From: an uncultured Opitutales bacterium
GTDB lineage: Bacteria > Verrucomicrobiota > Verrucomicrobiia > Opitutales > Intestinicryptomonadaceae
Reading direction: 5' to 3'
Length of the DNA: 64,000 nt
Assembly (NCBI GenBank): GCA_900545705.1
Contig: URAK01000001.1
Coordinates: 124,001-188,000 of the forward strand
The position numbers and the translations under genes were made by a program. The notes beneath the pieces were generated by a model that saw only the letters and a program-made list of their open reading frames with translations, was not told where the DNA came from and did no database searches. Shown piece by piece: positions 52,246 through 62,503 of this stretch. Every line of letters starts with the position of its first letter. The stretch's first letter is position 1.

Positions 52246-53664
52246 ATGGCAAAAAAATTAAGCAAAGACTTTAAAGTAGCAGACATATCCCTCGCTCCGT
52301 GGGGACGCAAGGAAATCGACATCGCCGAACATGAAATGCCCGGGCTTATGGCAATACGCGAAGAATACGCGCCCAAAAAGCCCCTTAAAGGAGTTCGCAT
52401 AAGCGGCTCGCTACATATGACCATACAAACGGCGGTTCTAATCGAGACGCTGAAAGCTCTCGGCGCCGATATCCGCTGGGCAAGCTGCAATATTTTTTCT
52501 ACCCAAGACCATGCGGCGGCGGCGATTGCCAAGGCTGGAGTGCCGGTATTCGCATGGAAGGGAGAGTCGCTCGAAGACTATTGGGACTGCACATACCGCG
52601 CCTTGACATGGCCGGACGGAAAAGGCCCGCAACTGATCGTCGACGACGGCGGCGACGCAACTTTGCTAATCCATAAAGGATACGAGCTTGAAAATGGCGA
52701 CAAATGGGTCGACGCCCCTTCGGACTCGCATGAAGAGGAGGTCATTAAAAAGCTCCTGAAAAAAGTCTATGCGGCGGATAAAGACCATTGGCACAAAGTG
52801 GTCGCAGACGTCAAGGGAGTGTCCGAGGAAACTACGACCGGCGTCCATCGCCTCTACCAGATGGTCGAAGACGGCAGGCTCTTGTTCCCCGCAATAAATG
52901 TAAACGACTCCGTCACAAAGAGCAAATTTGACAATATCTACGGTTGCAGGGAGTCTCTCGTGGACGGCATAAAGCGCGCTACCGACGTTATGATAGCAGG
53001 GAAGGTTGCGCTCGTGTGCGGATACGGCGATGTCGGAAAGGGCTGCGTTCAGGCGCTCAAAGGCTTGGGGGCAACAATACTTGTTTCCGAAATCGACCCG
53101 ATATGCGCATTGCAGGCGGCGATGGAAGGCTACCGCGTAGTGACTGTCGAGGACGCCTTGCCGCTCGCCGACATATACGTCACAACAACCGGAAATTGCG
53201 ACATTATTACAATCGACCACATGAAGAAAATGAAGGATCAGGCGATTCTTTGCAACATTGGGCATTTTGACAGTGAAATCCAAGTTGCGAAATTGCAGGC
53301 CTTCCCCGGCATAAAGCGCGTAAATATAAAGCCGCAGGTCGACAAGTACACATTCCCGAAGGGCAATTCAATATTCCTTCTCGCCGAAGGAAGGCTCGTG
53401 AACCTCGGCTGCGCGACCGGACACCCGTCTTTTGTAATGAGCAACTCTTTCTCCAACCAGACGCTCGCGCAGATGGATCTATGGAAGAACAGGGACAAAT
53501 ATGAAAATAAAGTATATATTTTGCCCAAAAAACTTGACGAAGAAGTTGCGCGCCTGCACCTCAAAAAAATTGGCGCAAAGCTTACAAAATTGACCAAAAA
53601 ACAGGCTGCGTATATCGGTGTGAAAGTCGAAGGCCCGTACAAGCCGGACTTTTATAGATATTAA
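52246..53664 (+). CDS. ahcY: Adenosylhomocysteinase
   Basis: AhcY hydrolyses S-adenosylhomocysteine to homocysteine and adenosine, relieving inhibition of methyltransferases. ATG 52246 lies one base after the metK stop; the longer frame from 52210 would overlap metK. The 472-residue product has SLHMTIQTAVLIETL, SCNIFSTQDHAAAA, NDSVTKSKFDN, the NAD motif CGYGDVGKGC, and a C-terminal KPDFYRY, all standard. The insert at about 150-190 is normal for the bacterial form. Its tight coupling to metK marks an activated-methyl-cycle operon. Confidence 0.97.
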   Translation: MAKKLSKDFKVADISLAPWGRKEIDIAEHEMPGLMAIREEYAPKKPLKGVRISGSLHMTIQTAVLIETLKALGADIRWASCNIFSTQDHAAAAIAKAGVPVFAWKGESLEDYWDCTYRALTWPDGKGPQLIVDDGGDATLLIHKGYELENGDKWVDAPSDSHEEEVIKKLLKKVYAADKDHWHKVVADVKGVSEETTTGVHRLYQMVEDGRLLFPAINVNDSVTKSKFDNIYGCRESLVDGIKRATDVMIAGKVALVCGYGDVGKGCVQALKGLGATILVSEIDPICALQAAMEGYRVVTVEDALPLADIYVTTTGNCDIITIDHMKKMKDQAILCNIGHFDSEIQVAKLQAFPGIKRVNIKPQVDKYTFPKGNSIFLLAEGRLVNLGCATGHPSFVMSNSFSNQTLAQMDLWKNRDKYENKVYILPKKLDEEVARLHLKKIGAKLTKLTKKQAAYIGVKVEGPYKPDFYRY

Positions 53665-53705
53665 AGCTTCTAATTTCCCCAAAAAAAGAAAATCCCCCAA
53701 TAAAC

Positions 53706-54638
53706 ATGAAAAAAATCGTATCATTCATAGCGGCGGTTGCGGCACTCGGAAGCGTGTCGACCGCGTTCTCTCAGGTAAAGGAAAACAAGGAAGTCACCCA
53801 CATGGGTGGAGGAGTAGTTGCCAATCAAAATACTAGCTACTCCCCGACGGTGACACAGCTCGGCGGAAACGTTGTAGAATACCGCGAATACACTCCGGAG
53901 CTCTCTCTTTCATTGCTTGGCGTATCGGCGGCGGTAGGATACGAATCTGAGTACGTTTTTAGAGGCGAGAAGCGTTCAGGGCACGCGATTCAACCGAAAG
54001 TGGAATTTTCATATCCGCTTTACGCATTGGACTTGTATGCGGGTGCGTGGTATTCTTCTCCGATAAAGGGCACGAGCGTCGGCGAGATGTCGGAACTCGA
54101 TGCGTATGTTGGCGCCGTATATTACTATAAAGATATGCGCGTTGACGTCGGATACATATACTATTGGTATCCGGACAGCGCGAGCTCACTCATATCGGGA
54201 GACATGGAAGTATATGGAGGTATCTCTTTTGATACGGCGTCGTATATGTTCGGCGTTAATCTCAGCCCGTCTTTCTATTATTTCTACAACTGGACACTTG
54301 AACAGCATGTCTTTGAAATGTCTCTTGGCTATGCTTTCCCGGTTGGCGAATGGATATGGAACTACGGCCGCATAACGTTGCCGGTGCGCGTGTACGGCGG
54401 CTATCTTACCGCAGGCAAAAAGGACGACGGAAAGCTTGGCGGGCAGGGGTGCAACTACTGGTATTATGGTGTTAGCGCCGACGTTGCCTACGCGGTCACC
54501 GAATACTGCACGATTAGCGCGGGCGTGAGATTCTCGCAGCGCGGCGGCGGCGAAGGCCCGCAAAGCGATGGAAGCTACGAACTCATGGGCCGCGAAAAGA
54601 ATTTCTGGTTCGGCGGCAAAGTTGATTTCGGTTTCTAA
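53706..54638 (+). CDS. TorF/Gcw_chp-family putative outer-membrane porin
   Basis: The 310-residue protein has a signal peptide (about 1-22, ending AFSQ) and, after a Gly/Asn/Thr-rich lead, the block GYESEYVFRGEKRSGHAIQP and YALDLYAGAWYSS. Its order of aromatic-Gly turns matches the Gcw_chp/TorF family (vSxxYVFRG), small outer-membrane barrels of unclear function. The C-terminus GGKVDFGF ends in Phe, fitting barrel assembly. It starts 41 bases after ahcY, so it may be read with metK-ahcY, although no functional link is evident. A terminator follows at 54724. Confidence 0.78.
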   Translation: MKKIVSFIAAVAALGSVSTAFSQVKENKEVTHMGGGVVANQNTSYSPTVTQLGGNVVEYREYTPELSLSLLGVSAAVGYESEYVFRGEKRSGHAIQPKVEFSYPLYALDLYAGAWYSSPIKGTSVGEMSELDAYVGAVYYYKDMRVDVGYIYYWYPDSASSLISGDMEVYGGISFDTASYMFGVNLSPSFYYFYNWTLEQHVFEMSLGYAFPVGEWIWNYGRITLPVRVYGGYLTAGKKDDGKLGGQGCNYWYYGVSADVAYAVTEYCTISAGVRFSQRGGGEGPQSDGSYELMGREKNFWFGGKVDFGF

Positions 54639-54723
54639 TCTGCATGCAAAAATTTGCGGCGGACGCGCTTTTCGGGCGGGCTTGATTGCCGCTCCCGGGG
54701 GATTTGAGAGCGCGTTTTCCGTT

Positions 54724-54764
54724 AAAAACGCGGAGTTCCGTTATTGCGGGCTTCGCGTTTTTTT
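54724..54764 (+). terminator. Rho-independent terminator after the TorF-like gene
   Basis: AAAACGCG and CGCGTTTT close a hairpin with further pairing inside, followed by a T run. Confidence 0.75.
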
Positions 54765-55849
54765 GTCGGCTTGAAATTTGTGCGTGTTGGATTTTCCTTA
54801 ATGGTCGCGCGGGTTTTGGGGAAAAGAAATAATTGAAAAAAGTTTTTTGCGTTTTTTTAGAAATTTCGACTTGGATTCTGCGGCAAGGTAAATTCCAGTT
54901 TCGGAACTTTTTATATAAAAAACTATATGCGCCTAAAATGTTTTATGAGTGCCAAGGATTGCGCGAAACGGGAAATGTCCTTTTATAATTGGAGGTTAAA
55001 TATTTTATATAGGAGCGAATAAATTTTTACATTTTGCCGCGATTTATGCGCGGCCTTCCGCAAAAGCTTCCACGCCTGCCCGCGCATGGGAAAGACAAAC
55101 TTGCCTAATTTGCAAAGGCATTTTTTTTGCGTATTTTATATCATGATTGGAAAGTGTAATGTCATTGGGAAAATTGCGCATGGGTTATATTGGCGGCAAA
55201 AAATTTTATATTTTACGAAAAAATTTTACCGCTTGATTTGTGTTCGCAAAAATCAAAAAAACGTAGGTTTTTGAAAAAAATCGGCGCGGAAAATCTTATT
55301 TGTAGAAATTTTATTTTTATGCACTGGGCAAAGAAAATATTTATTTGCCGCAGAGTCTTGTTCATAACTTTTTTCTATTGTGCGCTGAGTGTGGGGCAGA
55401 AAGTCGGCATATTAAGCCATGTAAAAAACTTTTAACTTTCCAAAAGGAAGACTCGGCATTGGTTGGAAAAAAAGAAGCGATTTTAGCTGCGCGCGTTTTT
55501 TATTTTTCAGTTTTGAACAATATTTTATTGTTTCGTTTGGGGCGCATATCAATTGCCTGCACAGATACCCATGCGCTCTGCAATATATTTTGCAGCCTTT
55601 GAAATATTGAATCTTTTTTAGATTCAATTTGCGCGCGGCGATGGATTTTATTTTTTGCGGGAAAATTTCTACTGACGGCAGCGCAGGAAATTTTTTTGCA
55701 TATCATATTTGCAAATGCCCGAACAAAAAAACTCCTCATAAAAAACGCGCACGCTGACTATCTTTGTATTTTCCCGCTACCAACGCATAATAATTACAAT
55801 TATCAGCGAATCCGCTTGCCGTACGCCGCGCTTCGCATTTTGCGCGGCG
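54765..55849. other. Long AT-rich non-coding stretch with small hairpins
   Basis: More than 1 kb between the TorF-like terminator and the end of the lptF-like gene (minus). Open frames of 62-85 codons are Lys/Phe-rich, overlap one another, and show no family. Three short palindromes are grouped near its right end: AACAAT/ATTGTT at about 55517, CTGCAA/TTGCAG at 55578, and a perfect 9-bp ATTGAATCT/AGATTCAAT at 55606-55628. Confidence 0.5.
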
Positions 55850-56995
55850 TCAGTTTTTAGAGGAGCGGTATATGAGAATAGAGCCCGTTATTTGGAATAT
55901 TATATTGGGCAGCCATATTAGCAGGTCTGGGCGGGTATGCGGATATTTTTCAAGCCACGATATTACGACAATCATCATGTAATACGTCATAGCCAAGGCG
56001 AGCGCAATCGCTACATTAGCAAACGTCTCCGAGCGCGAAGCTTTTATCCCGAGCGGAACTGCGAGGACGACCATCGAGAAAATCGAGAACGCCATCGCAA
56101 AGTTTTTCTGGATTTGAATTTGGACTTCAATCTTGTCGCGGAATGCAAGCTCCGGAGTGGTTTCTTCAATGGGGCGCGGATGCCAAGTGTTGCGCGCTGC
56201 CATAAGCTCCGAAAATGTCATCAGTTTTAGGCGCGTGTTGTTTTTGTCCATTCCGCCGATTATCTCGTTTAGGGGAAGTTTTATGACAAGCTCGTCGAAG
56301 CGGGCGGTAGGCAGCGGAGTTCGCAGATTTTCCGGGTCGTCGGCGCGCGCTTTTTCGGCGCTGCCGCTTTTGAGTGTTAGGACAATTTCGTCGGTTTCGT
56401 CGTTGTAGTCGAGAACTCCCCTGTCGGCCCGTATGGATACATGCGCGCGTCCTTGGGGATCGAGTTCCCAGATTCTAAATCCCGTAAGCTCGTTGTTCTC
56501 CTCGCTGTTTGCGTAAATTACGTATCCCGGGAAATCCTTTATAAAAGAGCCCGGCTGTATGAATTGAAGGGGGTTGTTTCGGATAAGGTTTTTGAGCGCG
56601 CTTTTATATGTTCTGTCGGCTATTGGTGCGTAGTTAAAGTTTATGCCGACCGAAAAGAGCGAGGCGATTATTGCGATGAAAAAAACCGGCGCAGCCATGC
56701 TATATATGGATCTTCCGCATGCCTTTATTGCAACAACTTCGCTCTGTGCGGACATTCTGCCGAATACCAAGAGTATTCCCGTAAGCATGCCCATTGGAAG
56801 GGCGTACGGAATAACCCCCGGAATGAGGAGAGCTACTATGTATAGGAAGAACCCCATGCTGAGCCGCCCCGCCGCGAGGTCGCCGACAACCTCTTTCATG
56901 ACATTGCCGAGCACAAGCACAAATACGAAAAGCGCGACCGTCAGAAATGCGGCCCCTGCGACCTGTTTTAGAATGTATTTATTGAGTGTGCCCAT
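55850..56995 (-). CDS. LptF/LptG-family permease
   Basis: The 381-residue protein is of the YjgP/YjgQ family, membrane parts of the LPS export machine LptB2FG. It opens with TLNKYILKQVAGAAFLTV, then has two more helices, a periplasmic beta-rich domain (about 130-280, with a YVIYANSEENN strand), and three C-terminal helices ending LIYRSSKN. PYALPMGMLTGILLVFGRMSAQSEVVAIKACG is the hallmark region (key parts PMGMLTGILL and SEVVAIKACG). Only one copy is in the window; a partner would be needed. It is separate from glgP, which is divergent. Confidence 0.85.
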   Translation of the reverse strand: MGTLNKYILKQVAGAAFLTVALFVFVLVLGNVMKEVVGDLAAGRLSMGFFLYIVALLIPGVIPYALPMGMLTGILLVFGRMSAQSEVVAIKACGRSIYSMAAPVFFIAIIASLFSVGINFNYAPIADRTYKSALKNLIRNNPLQFIQPGSFIKDFPGYVIYANSEENNELTGFRIWELDPQGRAHVSIRADRGVLDYNDETDEIVLTLKSGSAEKARADDPENLRTPLPTARFDELVIKLPLNEIIGGMDKNNTRLKLMTFSELMAARNTWHPRPIEETTPELAFRDKIEVQIQIQKNFAMAFSIFSMVVLAVPLGIKASRSETFANVAIALALAMTYYMMIVVISWLEKYPHTRPDLLIWLPNIIFQITGSILIYRSSKN

Positions 56996-57169
56996 CTGAG
57001 AGTGATTACCGCACGATTGCCTGCGGATTGCAATCCAAAAACCCTTTCAAAATAATTTCCGGCACAAATGCGCATTTTCTGCCGTCCAATAGCGTGACAG
57101 ATATTGCTTGTAATGGAAACGAGCCTTAATAAAATATCCGAAAAATTTTTTATAAAGACACGCTGTAAA

Positions 57170-59650
57170 ATGAAATCCGAAAAGCACTTCAATATCGATT
57201 CAAACAACTGCCCGTTCTACGTACACGAGAGCGGCGAGGGAATGAAAGAAGCCATTCTTTGGCACTTGGAGCGTTCGCTCGGCTGCGCGAGAAAGACTGC
57301 GACAATCCATTCATGGTGGGTGGCTACGGCGCTTGCCATAAAAAACCATATAATGGACCACTTCATCAATACGATGTATGAGCAACATGAGAACGATGTG
57401 CGCAGAGTCCATTATTTCTCGCTCGAATACCTCGTAGGGCGCCTTACGACTGACGTGCTTATAAACACGAATTTGATGGAGCCGACTTGCAAGGCTCTCC
57501 GCGAGCTCGGGCTTGACCCGAACGTGATTTTCGACGCCGAGGTCGATATGGGGCTCGGAAACGGCGGATTGGGAAGGCTCGCGGCATGCTTCCAAGACTC
57601 CCTTGCAACGCTCGACTATCCCGCAATCGGCTACGGCATACGGTACGAGTTCGGGCTTTTCACACAGTCTTTTGAAAACGGCAGGCAAGTCGAATCGCCC
57701 GACAACTGGCTAAAATTCGGCTGCCCGTGGGAAATTGTGCGCCCTGAATACACAGTGAAAGTCCCGATGGGCGGGCGCGTGGTAAACCGCATGTCGGATA
57801 CGGGCGACTGGTTCCCGTCTTGGGAGGATACAAAGGAGATTGTCGGCGTTCCGTGGGATATTCCAGTCGTGGGATTCGGGGCAAAAACCGTAAACTTCCT
57901 CAGGTTGTGGGAGTCGCGCGCGTCAAACGAATTCGACCTTGGCGCGTTCAACGAGGGCGGGTATGCCCAGGCTGTCCATGAAAAGGCTATGGGAGAGACA
58001 ATTTCAAAGGTTTTGTATCCAAACGACAAAACTGAGAACGGAAAAATCCTAAGGCTTCTCCAGCAATACTTCTTCGTGTCGTGCTCATTGCAGGACATTA
58101 TACGCCGCTATTTTGAAAACCACTCGGATTGGTCGCAATTTGTCGACAAGACTGTCATACAGCTAAACGATACCCACCCGGCAATCGCAATACCGGAACT
58201 GATGCGCATTATGATGGACGAATACCATCTGCCGTGGGACGAGTCTTGGGATATGTGCAAAAAGATATTTGCGTATACAAACCACACGCTACTGCCTGAG
58301 GCTCTCGAAAAATGGTCGGTTGCCTTCTTTGAAAAGCTTTTGCCGCGCCACTTGCAGATAATTTACGAAATAAATGCGCGCTGGCTGAGAAAAGTCGCCG
58401 AAAAATATCCCAACGACGTCGGCAAGCAGGAGTATCTCTCCATTATTGAAGAGGGTTCGCCGAAAATGGTCCGCATGGCGTATCTCGCGGTGGTCGGCAG
58501 CTTCAGTGTAAACGGGGTTGCTGCGCTGCATACGGAGCTTCTCAAAGACAGCGTCCTGAGCGGCTTCTACGATTTCTCTCCGGAAAAATTCAACAACAAA
58601 ACAAACGGCGTCACCCCGCGCAGATGGCTTAAAGCATGCAACCCTGGCCTCTCGGCTCTGATAGACACAAAGGTTAAAGGCGTGTGCTGGCCGAAGGATT
58701 TGGACGCAATACGCGTTCTCGAAAAATACGCGGACGACGAAAGCTTCCAGAAGGAGTTCATGCGCGTAAAGCTCGAAAACAAGAAGCGCATGGCCGAAAT
58801 CATAAAGGACAAATGCGGAATAGAGGTCGATCCAAACGCGATGTTCGACGTTCAAATAAAGCGCCTGCACGAATACAAGCGCCAGCATCTGAACCTTCTG
58901 CACATACTGACTCTCTATAAGAAACTCCTGCACAATCCCGACTTGGATATTGCGCCGAGAGTATTCATATTCGGCGCCAAGGCGGCTCCCGGATACGACA
59001 TCGCCAAAAACATAATTTTTGCGATAAACAAAGTCGGCGAAAAAATAAACAACGATCCCCGCATTAAGGGAAAATTAAAGGTCGCGTTTATTCCGAATTA
59101 CAGCGTTTCGCTTGCGATGAACATAATCCCAGCGGCGGACTTGTCCGAGCAAATATCGACAGCCGGCAAAGAGGCGTCGGGAACTGGAAATATGAAGCTC
59201 GCCCTAAACGGCGCCGCCACAATAGGAACTCTCGACGGCGCGAATATCGAAATTCTGCATTCTGTCGGCGAGGACAATATGTTCATATTCGGCATGAACG
59301 TGTCCGAAGTTCAGGATTTGCGCGCGCGCGGATACAATCCGTGGAGCGTCTATTCGCAGAATAAAGACTTGAAGGACGTTCTCGATTGGCTCGTGTCGGA
59401 CTACTTTATGCCGGAGAATCCGAACGCGTTTATGCCATTGAGAAAATCAGTGCTCGATTGGGGCGACCCGTTCCTCGTGTGCGCGGACTACCAGTCGTAC
59501 TGCGATGTGCAGAGCAAGGTGGACGAGGCTTTCCGCGACAAAAAGCGCTGGGCGAGGATTGTCATAAACAACACAGCCCGCATGGGATACTTCTCGTCGG
59601 ACCGCACCATACGGGAATACGCCGACGACATCTGGCATCTCAAACGCTAA
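57170..59650 (+). CDS. glgP: Glycogen/alpha-glucan phosphorylase
   Basis: The enzyme releases glucose-1-phosphate from glycogen using phosphate and PLP. ATG 57170 (MKSEKHFNID) is the likely start; ATG 57113 and TTG 57104 would add about 20 residues. The 826-residue product has YFSLEYLVGR, LGNGGLGRLAACFQDS, NDTHPAIAIPELMR and IKRLHEYKRQHLN. The PLP-binding region EASGTGNMKLALNGAATIGT is complete with its Lys. Length and order are those of the classical GT35 phosphorylases. It is monocistronic with a terminator at 59671. It implies glycogen storage. Confidence 0.96.
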   Translation: MKSEKHFNIDSNNCPFYVHESGEGMKEAILWHLERSLGCARKTATIHSWWVATALAIKNHIMDHFINTMYEQHENDVRRVHYFSLEYLVGRLTTDVLINTNLMEPTCKALRELGLDPNVIFDAEVDMGLGNGGLGRLAACFQDSLATLDYPAIGYGIRYEFGLFTQSFENGRQVESPDNWLKFGCPWEIVRPEYTVKVPMGGRVVNRMSDTGDWFPSWEDTKEIVGVPWDIPVVGFGAKTVNFLRLWESRASNEFDLGAFNEGGYAQAVHEKAMGETISKVLYPNDKTENGKILRLLQQYFFVSCSLQDIIRRYFENHSDWSQFVDKTVIQLNDTHPAIAIPELMRIMMDEYHLPWDESWDMCKKIFAYTNHTLLPEALEKWSVAFFEKLLPRHLQIIYEINARWLRKVAEKYPNDVGKQEYLSIIEEGSPKMVRMAYLAVVGSFSVNGVAALHTELLKDSVLSGFYDFSPEKFNNKTNGVTPRRWLKACNPGLSALIDTKVKGVCWPKDLDAIRVLEKYADDESFQKEFMRVKLENKKRMAEIIKDKCGIEVDPNAMFDVQIKRLHEYKRQHLNLLHILTLYKKLLHNPDLDIAPRVFIFGAKAAPGYDIAKNIIFAINKVGEKINNDPRIKGKLKVAFIPNYSVSLAMNIIPAADLSEQISTAGKEASGTGNMKLALNGAATIGTLDGANIEILHSVGEDNMFIFGMNVSEVQDLRARGYNPWSVYSQNKDLKDVLDWLVSDYFMPENPNAFMPLRKSVLDWGDPFLVCADYQSYCDVQSKVDEAFRDKKRWARIVINNTARMGYFSSDRTIREYADDIWHLKR

Positions 59651-59670
59651 TGGGCATCTTTTAATTTTCA

Positions 59671-59706
59671 AACTCCGGCGAATCGAAATCTGCCGGAGTT
59701 TTTTTA
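59671..59706 (+). terminator. Rho-independent terminator after glgP
   Basis: AACTCCGGC and GCCGGAGTT form a perfect 9-bp stem with a 12-base loop, followed by six T. Confidence 0.9.
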
Positions 59707-60061
59707 TTTTTCAAATAGCATTAAAGGAAATATCTTACCACACAATAATTGCCATGCGCGTAAATAAAATTATCCGCCTGCGTGAAATATTCAAAAGGCG
59801 TCTTAATGTAATTGCGCTTTGCGCGGCGTCCACAATAAACGCTGCGGGGAGTATTGAAAAAAGCTGCTTGTTATAAGCGTAATTCAAGCGCGGGTAAAAA
59901 GGCAGAGTGTATATTTATGGGTTGTCGCAAGCCCACTGGGGAATCTTCGCCGCCCGCTATGGAGAAAGCAGTTCCTTACGCAAATTTTGCGCTGCAATAC
60001 AGCGATATTTTATGCCGCCGCGCCACTAAAAACTAAAAGAGATTTGCCGCAAAAAGCGCTT
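59707..60061. other. Convergent intergenic stretch
   Basis: I see no gene between the glgP terminator and the nitroreductase end. A 60-codon frame at 59854 looks like chance. Confidence 0.4.
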
Positions 60062-60661
60062 TTATATTACAATAACGCGGCTGCCGATAGGCGTATCGGG
60101 TTTTTGCGCTGGGGGTTCGGCGGGGCTGCCGAAAGGCATTTGGGCTATTAATTTCCATCTCACAGGGAAGCCGTATTCTTCGCGCACGGCTTCGTCGATT
60201 GCGGGGTTGTAATGTTGCAGATTGGCGCCAAGTCCTGCGGCAGTCAGCGCGCACCATACGGCGAATTGTATCATTGCGTTTGACTGCTGTGCCCAAAGCG
60301 GAAAATTTTTTGCGAATTCCGGAAATTTTTCGGCGGTTGCGTTTGTCACTTTTTCATCGTCGAAAAATAGGATTGTACCGTACGCGGCTGCAAAAGAGTC
60401 GATTTTATCTCTGAAAGCGTTGGCGTTTTCAGGAGGAGTTTTTGGGGACAACGTCTCAAAGACAATTTCCCAAAACTTTTTTGCGCTCTCAAAGAACAGT
60501 ATCGCAACTCTTGAACTTTGCGAGTTGAATGCCGAAGGGGAGTTTCTTACAATTTCCCTGACAATTTCGGTTATTTCCCCTCCGGGAATAGGCGATGAAC
60601 CTCCAAGCTTATAGTTGCTCCTGCGCGCGGATACGGCTTTTAGAAAATCTTTAACGTCCAT
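60062..60661 (-). CDS. Nitroreductase-family protein
   Basis: The 199-residue protein has the N-terminal helix and SARRSNYKL motif that binds FMN phosphate, NSPSAFNSQSSRVAILF, a middle helix with FPLWAQQSNAMIQFAVWCALTAAGLGANLQHYNP (key piece AAGLGANLQHYNP) and the late MPFGSP turn. These fit the subgroup containing fungal HBN1/FRM2-like and bacterial NAD(P)H nitroreductases of about 200 residues. Substrates of such enzymes are broad (nitroaromatics, quinones, lipid signals), so none is assigned. It is monocistronic. Confidence 0.85.
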   Translation of the reverse strand: MDVKDFLKAVSARRSNYKLGGSSPIPGGEITEIVREIVRNSPSAFNSQSSRVAILFFESAKKFWEIVFETLSPKTPPENANAFRDKIDSFAAAYGTILFFDDEKVTNATAEKFPEFAKNFPLWAQQSNAMIQFAVWCALTAAGLGANLQHYNPAIDEAVREEYGFPVRWKLIAQMPFGSPAEPPAQKPDTPIGSRVIVI

Positions 60662-60913
60662 ATTTTTTCTGACAATTTCAAGTTCAAAAAGTTCGGCGGC
60701 ATTGGAAAAAGCAAAGCCAAGGCGGATTCGCTTGCCGCCTTTAAATTTAAAATCGGCATTTAGAAAATAATTTTAATTTTCTTGCAGTGTAGGTGATGGC
60801 CCAATCAGTGCTCATGCGGTCTAGCAATAGCTGCGTATTAGGCTCGAAAAATATTCGAGGTTTCGGCACTGGGTTGGGATTATTGCAAACGCGAGCACGT
60901 GTTTGCAGCAATT

Positions 60914-62197
60914 TTACGGATTCTCAATAGGCCTGTTTTTTGGCGAATTCCACCATGCAACTTCCGCAAAAAATATTTCACCTAAATTAAGTTTAGAATA
61001 GTCGTAGTGCGATACGGCTTTTTCTATCGTTTCGGAATACTTTGGATTCCCGGAAAACGCGCAAATGCTCGCCGCGGAAAGAGGCATTGTCATGAGCTTT
61101 CTTTCGTAGTTGCGCCTTCCCCATGCCTCGCGGATTTTAGTTTGGTCGAAGGCGAGTTTTTCGGCGCTTTTTTGCGAATCCTGCGGGCGCCACTTAAAAT
61201 ATTTTTTCCAGTTGGAAAGTTTGAATTCCAAATTCTGCGAATTGTCGAAATCGGCGTATTTTTCCAGTGTTGAAACTGTGTGGGCGGCTCCGTTTTCAAG
61301 GCCTTCGCGGTATTTTTCCCTTGCGGTTTTGTCGGTTTCGGCGTCGTAAAGTTCGCGCAGTACTGCGTAATTTTTTACATATATCCACAATAGGTTTCCG
61401 TTTATGTTTTTGAGCCAGCCTTCATCTTGCTCGTGCCCGAGCGAGCAAATCTCAAGGCATGTGGTTTGGAAATTTGCCGAACTTCCTGCGGGTTTCTCAT
61501 ATAGCGCTTTGCGGTATTTCTCCTCCCACTTAGAATCCCCGCTTATTATGGATGCGGCGCGCAGGCAAAAAAGATAGCAGGGGACTTGGAAGAATCTAAA
61601 ACCTGATAAATCTCCGCGCGTCTGCCCTGTAAATTTGCCGTCGCAGGGGCAATTCCATTTATTCTTTTCCAGTGCGTTGCATACTTGCATGAATTTTTCC
61701 CGTATAGCGGCGCGGGCGGATTCGCTTGCTATGGAGCTTTTGTAGTAGACATACATGCCATAGAGCCACGGGATAGTCTGGTCTTCGGAGCCGCATGGAT
61801 AGTGCGAGCGGCCGTCGGAAGCAAATCCGCGCGCAATGAATCCGCTCACGTCGGAACAAGACGCGCATTTCATAAGTCCCGAAAAAAGTTTTTCAGCCTT
61901 TTTCTTGTCTTCATCGCTGTTTGAAATTTCCGCCCGCCTGCACATCGCCGCAAGGTATAACCCCGTAAATTTTGCGCCGTTTTCTATCGGAGTCCACCAG
62001 GAAAGATAGTTGGGATTTCCATCTTCAACGTCTTTGGCGTTCGGCAATTCCCCGACGTAGTCGAGCACAATGCCGTCGTTGCCGACAAATTTCGACCAAA
62101 GCTGATAATGCGCCTCCTCCAAAGGTTGTGTAGCGCTCGTGCAAAAGAGTTCCGCCGCAAAGCAATTTAGTAATAATATCGATAAAAGCTTTTTCAT
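60914..62197 (-). CDS. Secreted protein of unknown function (possible alpha/alpha-toroid)
   Basis: I do not recognise a family with certainty. The 427-residue product has a signal peptide (about 1-19, ending FCTS). The body is rich in helices and in Trp/Tyr/Cys, with NPNYLSWWTPIENGAKFTG, EDQTIPWLYGMYVYYKSS, RFFQVPCYLF and a late SICAFSGNPKYSE. Paired helices carrying aromatic residues resemble alpha/alpha-toroid sugar-active enzymes (six-hairpin glycosidases and lyases). At least six Cys are spread through the chain, consistent with periplasmic disulfides. Its start is 307 bases from the divergent GH106-like gene, so joint control is possible. A role in rhamnose-containing glycan breakdown is inference only. 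Confidence 0.5.
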   Translation of the reverse strand: MKKLLSILLLNCFAAELFCTSATQPLEEAHYQLWSKFVGNDGIVLDYVGELPNAKDVEDGNPNYLSWWTPIENGAKFTGLYLAAMCRRAEISNSDEDKKKAEKLFSGLMKCASCSDVSGFIARGFASDGRSHYPCGSEDQTIPWLYGMYVYYKSSIASESARAAIREKFMQVCNALEKNKWNCPCDGKFTGQTRGDLSGFRFFQVPCYLFCLRAASIISGDSKWEEKYRKALYEKPAGSSANFQTTCLEICSLGHEQDEGWLKNINGNLLWIYVKNYAVLRELYDAETDKTAREKYREGLENGAAHTVSTLEKYADFDNSQNLEFKLSNWKKYFKWRPQDSQKSAEKLAFDQTKIREAWGRRNYERKLMTMPLSAASICAFSGNPKYSETIEKAVSHYDYSKLNLGEIFFAEVAWWNSPKNRPIENP

Positions 62198-62503
62198 ATT
62201 GTAAGAAACTTAAAGTGAATTTTACAGGCACTCAATATTTTTACATGATTAAAATCGCAATAACTTGAGAGTGCCGCTTTCATAATTTTGGGTTCGACAA
62301 TGCGTGATATTGATTCATGGCAGGTACTGTATCTTCTTCACCGCGAACATGCAAGTCATGCGGCAATTTTACAGCGGGACTTTCAATTTCTTTTCCCGAA
62401 AGATTCTTATGGTGGGATCTATTAATTCTTATTTAAAAAATGTTGAAATGTTTTGTTTTTGTTGTATTTGTTTTATATTAAATTCGTGAAACTTATAAGC
62501 TCT
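62198..62503. other. Divergent regulatory region of the 60914 and GH106-like genes
   Basis: About 305 AT-rich bases that should hold promoters in both directions. No clear operator or gene is seen. Confidence 0.4.

Noticed and set aside
55086..55602. Small genes of 62-85 codons
   Set aside because: The frames overlap one another, are Lys/Phe-rich as expected from AT-rich DNA, and lack motifs or start signals.
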